Positions 57,360 to 64,000 of a stretch of DNA of 64,000 bases are shown one piece after another. This stretch comes from Amycolatopsis arida. GTDB taxonomy: Bacteria > Actinomycetota > Actinomycetes > Mycobacteriales > Pseudonocardiaceae. The stretch spans positions 913,251 to 977,250 of the forward strand of contig NZ_FOWW01000002.1 of the NCBI RefSeq assembly GCF_900115565.1, given 5' to 3'. The first letter of the stretch is position 1. Each line of letters opens with the position of its first letter. Both the position numbers and the translations under genes were made by a program. Below the pieces are notes generated by a model. The model saw only the letters and a program-made list of their open reading frames with translations, was not told the origin of the DNA and did no database searches.

Positions 57360-60149
57360 TCACGACTTGGTCTTCGCCGGGGCCTTCTTGCGGGTGGCGG
57401 CCGCCTTCTTCTTCGGCGCCGGCCCCTTGGCCCGCTTCTCCGCCAGCAGCTCGGCGGCTCGCTCGTCGGTCAGCGCCTCGACGGCGTCGGTCTTGCGCAG
57501 CGAGGCGTTGACCTCGCCGTCGGTGACGTACGGGCCGAACCGGCCGTCCTTGACCACCATCGGCTTGCCGGACACCGGGTCGGTGCCCAGCTCCTTCAAC
57601 GGCGGCCGTGCCGCCGCCTGCCGGCCGCGCCGCTTCGGCTCCGCGTAGATCTTCAGCGCCTCGTCCAGGGTGATCGTGAAGATCTGCTCCTCGCTGGTCA
57701 GCGAGCGCGAGTCGGTGCCCTTCTTCAGGTACGGCCCGTACCGCCCGTTCTGCGCGGTGATCTCGTCGCCGGACTGCGGGTCCGTGCCGACCACCCGCGG
57801 CAGCGACAGCAGTCGGAGCGCGTCCTCGAGCGTGACGTCCTCGATCGACATCGACTTGAACAGCGACGCCGTGCGCGGCTTGGGCTTCTTCGCCTTGGCC
57901 GACTTCTTCCCGTCGCCCGACGTGTTGCTGTCCTCGTCCGGCTCTGGCAGCACCTCGGTGACGTACGGCCCGAACCGGCCCTCCTTGACCACGATCTCGT
58001 TACCGCTGACCGGGTCGGTGCCCAGCACGCGGCCCTCCTGCGGGGTCGCGAACAGCTTCTCCGCGACCTCGGGGGTCAGCTCGTCCGGCGGCAGGTCCTC
58101 GGGCAGGTTGGCGCGCTGCGAGGCGCCGTCGACCTCGCGCTCGAGGTAGGGGCCGTACCGGCCGACCCTGACCACGACCTGCCGGCTTTCGGCGTCGGCG
58201 AACAGCGGGATGGAGTTGATCTCCCGCGCGTCGATGTCCTCGACACCCGTGCCGACCAGCTTCTTCAACCCGCCGAGCCGGCCGACAGACCGGTCGCCGC
58301 CCATGTCGCCACCGAAGTAGAACTTGGACAGCCACCGGGTGCGCTGCTCGTCGCCGGCCGCGATGCGGTCCAGCTCGTCCTCCATCGCCGCGGTGAAGTC
58401 GTAGTCGACCAGCCGCTCGAAGTGCCGCTCGAGCAGGCCGACCACGGCGAAGGCGACCCAGGACGGGACCAGCGCGGAGCCCTTCTTCCACACGTACCCG
58501 CGGTCCTGGATGGTCTTGATGATCGAGGAGTAGGTGGACGGCCGGCCGATGCCTAGCTCCTCCAGCTTGCTGACCAGGCTGGGCTCGGAGTACCGCGGCG
58601 GCGGCGACGTGGCGTGCCCCTCCGCGGTGAGCTCGTTGGCGGAGAGCCGCTGGTCGCGCTCCAGCCGGGGCAGCCGGCTCTGCTTGTCGTCGGCCTCGCC
58701 ACCGGCCTCGGTGTCCACGGCCTCGACGTACGCCTTGAGGAAGCCGGCGAAGGTGATGGTGCGTCCCGAGGCGGAGAACGTGCACTCCTCGCCGCTGCCG
58801 GCCGTGCCGGTGATCCGCACCGACATCGTGGTGCCCTTGGCGTCGGCCATCTGCGAGGCGATGGTGCGCTGCCAGATCATCTCGTAGAGCCGGAACTCGT
58901 CGGTCTCCAGCTCGCCGGCGACCTGCCCGGGGGTGCGGAAGTTCTCGCCGGCCGGCCGGATCGCCTCGTGTGCCTCCTGCGCGTTCTTGACCTTGCGGTT
59001 GTACTGCCGCGGCTTGTCCGCCACGTACTCCGCGCCGTACAGCTCGGTGGCCTGCCGGCGGGCCGCCGCGATCGCCGTTCCCGACAGCGTCGTCGAGTCG
59101 GTGCGCATGTAGGTGATGTAGCCGTTCTCGTAGAGCCGCTGCGCGATCCGCATCGTGCGCTCCGAGGAGAACCGCAGCTTGCGGCCCGCCTCCTGCTGCA
59201 ACGTCGAGGTCATGAACGGCGCGTACGGCCGCCGCGTGTACGGCTTCTCCTCGACGCTGCTGACGGTGAACTCGCGGCCGTCCAGCGCCTCGGCGAGCCG
59301 GCGCGCCTCGGCCTCGTCGAGGATCCGCACGTCCCGGTCGGCGTCCTTGAGTCGGCCGTCCGGCCCGAAGTCGCGCCCGGTGGCCAGCCGGGATCCGTCC
59401 ACGGCGATCATCCGCGCGGGGAACGTCCGCGGCGCGACCGCGTCCTCGGACCCCACGGCCGTGCCCTCCATCGTGGCGGCGATGTCCCAGTACGACGCCG
59501 AGGTGAAGCGCATCCGCTCCCGCTCGCGCTCGACCACGATCCGGGTCGCCACCGACTGCACCCGGCCCGCCGAGAGCTTCGGCATGACCTTCTTCCACAG
59601 CACCGGCGAGACCTCGTAGCCGTAGAGCCGGTCCAGGATGCGCCGGGTCTCCTGCGCGTCGACCAGGTCCTCGTCGAGGTCGCGGGTGCTCTCCGCGGCG
59701 GAGCGGATGGCCTGCTCGGTGACCTCGTGGAACACCATCCTGCGCACCGGCACCTTGGGCTTGAGCGCCTCCAGCAGGTGCCAGGCGATCGCCTCCCCCT
59801 CGCGGTCGGGGTCGGTGGCGAGGAAGAGCTCGTCGGCGTCCTTGAGCAGGCTCTTCAGCTCGGTGACGGTGGCCTTCTTGTCCGGCGAGACGACGTAGAG
59901 CGGCTCGAAGTCGTTGTCCACGTCGACGCCGAGGCGCGCCCACGGCTGCCCCTTGTACTTGGCGGGCACGTCGGCCGCGCCGCGCGGCAGATCCCGGATG
60001 TGCCCGCGGGAGGACTCCACCACGTATCCGCGGCCGAGGTAGGGGGCGATCTTGCGGGCCTTGGTCGGCGACTCGACGATCACCAGCCGTCGACGGCCGG
60101 CGCCGTTCGACCCGGCCTCGGTCTTCTTGGTTCGTGCCGATCCAGCCAC
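57360..60149 (-). CDS. topA: DNA topoisomerase I
   Basis: 929 residues from a GTG at 60149. TOPRIM domain first (RRLVIVESPTKARKIAPYLG, ATDPDREGEAIAWHL), then the type IA core with catalytic Tyr347 in GYITYMRTDSTTLSG and RPYAPFMTSTLQQEA. Zinc fingers are absent; instead there are four C-terminal topoisomerase repeats with GxYGPYL/GRFGPYV motifs and a Lys/Ala tail, the actinobacterial form. It relaxes negative supercoils. Orthologue of Rv3646c, and followed at a distance by the Rv3647c homologue. Confidence 0.97.
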   Translation of the reverse strand: MAGSARTKKTEAGSNGAGRRRLVIVESPTKARKIAPYLGRGYVVESSRGHIRDLPRGAADVPAKYKGQPWARLGVDVDNDFEPLYVVSPDKKATVTELKSLLKDADELFLATDPDREGEAIAWHLLEALKPKVPVRRMVFHEVTEQAIRSAAESTRDLDEDLVDAQETRRILDRLYGYEVSPVLWKKVMPKLSAGRVQSVATRIVVERERERMRFTSASYWDIAATMEGTAVGSEDAVAPRTFPARMIAVDGSRLATGRDFGPDGRLKDADRDVRILDEAEARRLAEALDGREFTVSSVEEKPYTRRPYAPFMTSTLQQEAGRKLRFSSERTMRIAQRLYENGYITYMRTDSTTLSGTAIAAARRQATELYGAEYVADKPRQYNRKVKNAQEAHEAIRPAGENFRTPGQVAGELETDEFRLYEMIWQRTIASQMADAKGTTMSVRITGTAGSGEECTFSASGRTITFAGFLKAYVEAVDTEAGGEADDKQSRLPRLERDQRLSANELTAEGHATSPPPRYSEPSLVSKLEELGIGRPSTYSSIIKTIQDRGYVWKKGSALVPSWVAFAVVGLLERHFERLVDYDFTAAMEDELDRIAAGDEQRTRWLSKFYFGGDMGGDRSVGRLGGLKKLVGTGVEDIDAREINSIPLFADAESRQVVVRVGRYGPYLEREVDGASQRANLPEDLPPDELTPEVAEKLFATPQEGRVLGTDPVSGNEIVVKEGRFGPYVTEVLPEPDEDSNTSGDGKKSAKAKKPKPRTASLFKSMSIEDVTLEDALRLLSLPRVVGTDPQSGDEITAQNGRYGPYLKKGTDSRSLTSEEQIFTITLDEALKIYAEPKRRGRQAAARPPLKELGTDPVSGKPMVVKDGRFGPYVTDGEVNASLRKTDAVEALTDERAAELLAEKRAKGPAPKKKAAATRKKAPAKTKS

Positions 60150-60438
60150 GCTGTCCGCTCTCCGCTCTTTCCCGCCGCCCGCGGCGGCGACTCTCGACCA
60201 GCCAGTGTGCACGTCGGCACCCGGTCGTCCACGCCGAGGTCGGGCAAACCGGCGCGGACCGTGTGCCCACCGCATCGACATCCACCCGTTCGGCGTTTCT
60301 TCCACACCTAGCATGTGATGGCCGCCTCGCGCCCGCCGGGGGCGGCGGGTAGTCGGGCGAATACCCTCCGGATGCCGGTATCCCAGTTGCTCCGGTCGGC
60401 GGTTGACTGGAGCGGACGGCGCGCCGAAGGGAACCCTC

Positions 60439-61278
60439 ATGATCCGACGCCTCCTCACCCTCGTGGTCTGCGTGGTGGCCGTGCCACTCGGCATCGCGGC
60501 ACCCGTCGCGGCCGCTCCCGGTGCCAACTTCGCCGGCACCGTGGCCCTCTCCAACTGCTCCGGCGCGGTGGTGCGACTCGCCGAGGCTGCCGCCGACGCG
60601 CCCGCACTCGTGCTCACCAACGGCCACTGCCTGGAAGGCGGGTTCCCGGAGCCCGGTGAGGTCGTCGTCGACCGACCGGCGCGGCGCACGTTCACCCTCC
60701 TCTCGGGCGACGGGACCACCCTCGGCACGCTGCACTCCCGGAAAGTGGTCTACGCGACCATGACCGGCACCGACGTCGCGCTCTACCAACTGGACACCAG
60801 CTATGCGGACATCCGGCGCGAGCACGGCGTCGCGGCGCTGCGCCTCTCCGCCGCCCGGCCGGCGGCCGGCACCGACATCACCGTGGTCTCCGGCTACTGG
60901 AAGCGCACCTACACCTGTGCGGTGGACGGCTTCGTGCACGAGCTGCACGAGGACCGCTGGGTGTGGCTCGACTCGGTGCGCTACACGCCCGAGTGCCGGA
61001 CCACGGGCGGCACCTCCGGCTCGCCGATCGTGGAGCGGCGGACGGGCAAGGTGGTCGGGGTGAACAACACCGGCAACGAGAGCGGCCAGCGGTGCACGCT
61101 CAACAACCCGTGCGAGGTGGCCGAGGACGGCACGGTGACGGTGCGCAAGGGCATCAACTACGGGCAGCAGACCTACCGCGTCGCGGGCTGTGTCACCGAG
61201 CACAGCGAGGTCGACCTGGGCCGGGCCGACTGTCACCTGCCCAAGCCGGCCGCGGTCCCGGCACTGACGGGAGCGTAG
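60439..61278 (+). CDS. Secreted trypsin-like serine protease
   Basis: 279 residues from an ATG at 60439 (AAGGGA 8 bases upstream). Signal peptide ending near AAPVAAAPG (about residue 27). Catalytic triad His63 (LTNGHCL), Asp112 (GTDVALYQL) and Ser193 (GGTSGSPIV). Six or more cysteines after export suggest disulfides. It resembles S1 proteases of the GTSGSP type in actinomycetes. Its TAG stop lies inside the 21-bp repeat that follows. A surface or secreted degradative role is likely. Confidence 0.9.
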   Translation: MIRRLLTLVVCVVAVPLGIAAPVAAAPGANFAGTVALSNCSGAVVRLAEAAADAPALVLTNGHCLEGGFPEPGEVVVDRPARRTFTLLSGDGTTLGTLHSRKVVYATMTGTDVALYQLDTSYADIRREHGVAALRLSAARPAAGTDITVVSGYWKRTYTCAVDGFVHELHEDRWVWLDSVRYTPECRTTGGTSGSPIVERRTGKVVGVNNTGNESGQRCTLNNPCEVAEDGTVTVRKGINYGQQTYRVAGCVTEHSEVDLGRADCHLPKPAAVPALTGA

Positions 61279-61336
61279 AACTCGCCGTCCCGAACGTAGA
61301 ACTCGCCGTCCCGAACGTCGAACTCGCGGTCCCTGG
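61274..61336. repeat. 21-bp tandem repeat spanning the protease stop
   Basis: Units at 61274-61294 and 61295-61315 are identical and a third at 61316-61336 is degenerate. The unit contains the TAG that ends the protease gene (61276-61278). The repeats fill the gap to the convergent downstream gene. Confidence 0.9.
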
Positions 61337-61351
61337 CCTGGGACTCGCGGG

Positions 61352-61945
61352 TCAGCCAGCGAGGACGGTGACGTGGGCCGGCCATGCCGGTTCGGCACCG
61401 ACGGGCGAGTCGCCGACCATCTCGTGCAGGGTGGCCAGCCGGCGGCGGCCGGTGATCCGGACGGCGGGGCCGCCGCGGCGCGGGCCCACCCGCTGGCCGG
61501 GCAACCCGATCGCGGCCAGCGCGCCGAGCAACGGCTCGTGGGTCTCCGGGGCGTCCTCGTCGAGGGCCAGCAGGTAGCCTCGCTCGACCGCGCGGCCCGC
61601 GGCGAGGGCCCAGAGCCGCAGCACCGCGCCGTCGAGCACGAAGCGGGGCGGCACCGCCTTGCCGGACTCCGTGGTCCAGCTGCTGGCCGTGCCGAGCAGG
61701 TCCACCCGGAACGGCGTGCGGATCTGCCGCCGCCCGCAGTCGGTGCCGAGCACGGCCGCCTCGACGCCGCGGCGCGCGTACTCCCGCATCAGCGCGCGGG
61801 CCCGCCACTCCTCGGACACCACCACGGACAGGCGCGCGGCGGTCCGCCCGAAGGTGGCCACCTGGCCGGGCCCGCACAGCACCCCCGCGAGGTCGGCCAG
61901 CCGCGGCCGCCTCGCTTCGGCGGAGAACAGCGAGATCTGCTCCAC
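61352..61945 (-). CDS. WhiA-N-terminus-like conserved protein (Rv3647c type)
   Basis: 197 residues from a GTG at 61945, no signal peptide. Orthologous by position and length to Rv3647c beside topA. By eye, the segments RLADLAGVLCGPGQVATFGR-ARLSVVVSEEWRARALMREYARRGVEAAV and PPRFVLDGAVLRLWALAAG...ALDE-THEPLLGALAAIGL..GPAVRITGRRRLATLHEMVG follow the two-lobed LAGLIDADG-like fold of WhiA, without its helix-turn-helix. The family is annotated as unknown; the WhiA link is my inference. Confidence 0.75.
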   Translation of the reverse strand: MEQISLFSAEARRPRLADLAGVLCGPGQVATFGRTAARLSVVVSEEWRARALMREYARRGVEAAVLGTDCGRRQIRTPFRVDLLGTASSWTTESGKAVPPRFVLDGAVLRLWALAAGRAVERGYLLALDEDAPETHEPLLGALAAIGLPGQRVGPRRGGPAVRITGRRRLATLHEMVGDSPVGAEPAWPAHVTVLAG

Positions 61946-61998
61946 CCGCCGAAGCCTAGAACATCTGTTCGACGTGAGGGTAGTCTCGGGGGCGACGA

Positions 61999-62658
61999 CT
62001 ACCCGGGTGGTGGTTCGGCCGGCGCCGCCGCGGGCTCCACGCGCCGGGGTCCCAACCGCGGCTCCGGCCCCTGCTCGACCAGCCACTGGCACGCGGCCGC
62101 CCGCTGGCTCGCCCGCGCCAGCTCCGGCGTGTCGGCGAAGCCGGCGAGCAGGCCGCGCTTGCCGACGTCCTCCAACGGAGCGCCGGCCTCGCCGAGGGCG
62201 GCGCTGGCCGCGGCCGGGTCGGTGGCCGCCGCCAGCCGGCGCCGCGCCTGGTCGGCTCGGTTTCGGATGTCGGTGTAGTCGGCGACCGCGTCGGCCCGAA
62301 CCGTCTCACCGGCCGGCACCGGCGCCGGCTCGAGCGCGCGGAGGGCGCTGGTGGTGCGGTCCAGCCCGTCGACGAGGGAGTCGAGCAGCTCCCCGGAGGT
62401 CCGCGACGCCCGCCGCGGCGTGCTCGGGTCCACCGTGGGCATGTCGGCCATCGACCGCACCAGCTCGTGCACTGCGCGGCAGTAGCCGTCGGCCCACCGG
62501 ACGGTGGCGGCCTCCCGCCGGACCTCCGGCGGCGGCTCCGGGCTGGTCGACCCGGACGGCCGTCCCGGGGCCAGCTCGTCCACCGGCTGGCCACATCCCG
62601 TGACGCCCACGATCCCCGCGGCGGCCACTGCGGCGAGAACCGTCATCCGCGGCCGCAC
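61999..62658 (-). CDS. Putative lipoprotein
   Basis: 219 residues from a GTG at 62658 with GGAGG and AGGAG upstream. Short signal ending in the lipobox VTGC, then a Pro/Ser linker and an alpha-helical domain with VRWADGYCRAVHELVRSM, a pattern typical of small actinomycete lipoproteins of unknown function. One further cysteine (AACQW) could pair with the CRA cysteine. The C-terminus is Pro/Ala-rich. Confidence 0.78.
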   Translation of the reverse strand: MRPRMTVLAAVAAAGIVGVTGCGQPVDELAPGRPSGSTSPEPPPEVRREAATVRWADGYCRAVHELVRSMADMPTVDPSTPRRASRTSGELLDSLVDGLDRTTSALRALEPAPVPAGETVRADAVADYTDIRNRADQARRRLAAATDPAAASAALGEAGAPLEDVGKRGLLAGFADTPELARASQRAAACQWLVEQGPEPRLGPRRVEPAAAPAEPPPG

Positions 62659-62765
62659 GCTCCTACCTCCTGACGCAACACGGGCACCGGCGGCCACTGA
62701 CGCTACCGATCCCCTCGAGTGGTGCAAGTCGGCGCGGGCAACCGATCGGCCGCGCCCGGAGACGG

Positions 62766-62801
62766 CTCGGGCCCGTCGCGGATCAACGCGACGGGCCCGA
62801 G
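62766..62801 (-). terminator. hppA terminator hairpin
   Basis: A perfect 15-bp stem (CTCGGGCCCGTCGCG at 62766-62780, complement at 62787-62801) with a 6-base loop, about 60 bases downstream of the hppA stop. Confidence 0.85.
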
Positions 62802-62863
62802 TCCGCCGGAAATCGCCCGAAACGGTGCGCCGACAACCGTTCAGCGCACCGCTTCGCGCTCGG

Positions 62864-64000
62864 TCACGCCTTGGCCTTGGCCTCGGCGGGGGTGTCGGAG
62901 ATCGCCGTTCCACGGCGCTTGGACACCACGATGGCGGTGACGATGATCGCCACGGCCACCAGCGAGATGGTGAGCCGCACGCCCAGCGAGGCGTCCGGGC
63001 CGACGGTGTACTGCACGATCGCCGGCGCGATGAGCAGCGACACCAGGTTCATCACCTTGATCAACGGGTTGATGGCCGGACCCGCGGTGTCCTTGAACGG
63101 GTCACCGACGGTGTCACCGATCACCGTGGCGGCGTGGGCCTCGGAGCCCTTGCCACCGTGGTGGCCGTCCTCGACCAGCTTCTTCGCGTTGTCCCACGCG
63201 CCACCGGAGTTGGCGAGGAACACCGCCATCAGCGTGCCAGCCGCGATGGCGCCGCCGAGGTAGCCGGCGAGCGCACCGGTGCCGAGGCCGAAACCGACGG
63301 CGATCGGCGCGAACACCGCGAGGAGGCCGGGGGTGGCCAGCTCCCGCAGCGAGTCGCGGGTGACGATGTCGACCACCTTGCCGTACTCCGGCCGGGTGGT
63401 GCCCTCCATGATTCCCGCGATCTCGCGGAACTGGCGACGCACCTCGTACACCACGGCGCCGGCGGCACGCGACACGGCGTTGACCGCGAGCCCGGAGAAC
63501 AAAAACACCACGCAGGCCCCGACCAGCACGCCGACCAGCACGTTCGGGCTCATGATCGTGGAGAGGAAGGTGTCGGAGTCGGTCACCGCTGCCCCGGCCG
63601 CGTCCAGCGCCCGGTCGATCGCCTCCGCGTAGGAGCCGAACAGGGCGGTGGCGGCCAGCACCGCGGTGGAGATCGCGATGCCCTTGGTGATGGCCTTGGT
63701 GGTGTTGCCCACCGCGTCCAGCTCGGTGAGGATCTGCACGCCCTCACCCTCCTTGAGGTCGCCGGACATCTCGGCGATGCCCTGCGCGTTGTCCGACACC
63801 GGGCCGAAGGTGTCCATCGCGACGATCACGCCGACCGTGGTCAGCAGGCCGGTGCCGGCCAACGCCACCGCGAACAGGGCAACGGCGCCGCCGAGCAGGT
63901 ACGCGCCGTACACCGCCGCACCGATGGTGAGCGCGGTGAACACCGCGGACTCGAAGCCCACCGAGATGCCGGAGAGGATCACGGTGGCGGCGCCGGTCTC
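62864..64000 (-). CDS. hppA: Membrane-bound proton-translocating pyrophosphatase, C-terminal part
   Basis: 379 residues are visible; the frame runs off the right edge. Hydrophobic segments alternate with conserved loops: DNAQGIAEMSGD, ELDAVGNTTKAITKG, GGAWDNAKKLVEDG and DTVGDPFKDTAGPAINPLIKVMN (pyrophosphate and Mg binding). Lys and Thr at the GNTTKAIT positions mark the K+-independent, proton-pumping class. It couples pyrophosphate hydrolysis to H+ export, complementing soluble Ppa. M. tuberculosis lacks it, so this is where the mycobacterial synteny ends. Confidence 0.95.
   Translation of the reverse strand, partial: ETGAATVILSGISVGFESAVFTALTIGAAVYGAYLLGGAVALFAVALAGTGLLTTVGVIVAMDTFGPVSDNAQGIAEMSGDLKEGEGVQILTELDAVGNTTKAITKGIAISTAVLAATALFGSYAEAIDRALDAAGAAVTDSDTFLSTIMSPNVLVGVLVGACVVFLFSGLAVNAVSRAAGAVVYEVRRQFREIAGIMEGTTRPEYGKVVDIVTRDSLRELATPGLLAVFAPIAVGFGLGTGALAGYLGGAIAAGTLMAVFLANSGGAWDNAKKLVEDGHHGGKGSEAHAATVIGDTVGDPFKDTAGPAINPLIKVMNLVSLLIAPAIVQYTVGPDASLGVRLTISLVAVAIIVTAIVVSKRRGTAISDTPAEAKAKA

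Overview
The window is chromosomal DNA of a high-GC actinomycete. Strong third-position GC bias, frequent GTG starts, 1- to 4-base gene overlaps, Lsr2, EspG- and PPE-like ESX genes and the gene order place it in the Pseudonocardiaceae. The recurring short intergenic hairpins remind me most of Amycolatopsis, but that genus call is inference. From about 6 to 62 kb the order follows the Mycobacterium tuberculosis Rv3589-Rv3647c backbone from memory (mutY, alpha/beta hydrolase, mhuD, amidase, clpC, lsr2, lysS, coaX, panD, panC, Rossmann-like protein, folK-B-P-E, ftsH, ESX genes, hpt, tilS, DUF2342 protease, dacB, ppa, holB, topA, Rv3647c homologue), with lineage-specific insertions.

0-18 kb: end of a DUF445 gene, a low-GC orphan gene, a zinc uptake operon (znuA-znuC-znuB) with a probable Zur box, a divergent LacI-family regulator, beta-carbonic anhydrase, mutY, a decayed antitoxin gene, a Tat-exported amidase, a hydrolase, an M1 peptidase lipoprotein, mhuD coupled to a sirtuin, an EEP-family protein, a DoxX protein, clpC, a siderophore-reductase-like gene behind an IdeR box, and a DinB-like protein. 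Metal handling (zinc, heme iron, siderophore iron) recurs here.

18-35 kb: lsr2 and lysS, the pantothenate/CoA genes (coaX, panD, panC, Rossmann-like partner), a PrsW-type protease, two conserved membrane proteins (DUF6779, DUF3180), an inserted MerR/DUF998 pair on the opposite strand, then the folate genes folK-folB-folP-folE coupled by 4-base overlaps and ftsH. 35-38.4 kb: an ESX (type VII) cassette of PE-like, PPE-like and two EspG-like genes between ftsH and hpt.

38.5-50 kb: hpt-tilS-DUF2342-dacB, divergent ppa, glyA behind a ZTP riboswitch, a divergent L11 ribosomal protein paralogue, gamma-carbonic anhydrase, a membrane protein, tRNA-Thr(CGT) and a secreted protein. 50-64 kb: a repeat-rich spacer, holB coupled to an MFS transporter fused to a degenerate thymidylate-kinase domain, a tail-anchored protein, a second pair of EspG-like genes, topA, a secreted serine protease, a WhiA-like protein, a lipoprotein and the 3' part of hppA.

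The most interesting non-routine items are the pseudo-thymidylate-kinase/MFS fusion, the L11 paralogue lacking the thiopeptide-contact prolines, the ESX genes sitting at the same locus as in mycobacteria, and short tandem repeats that duplicate the stop-codon region at several gene ends.
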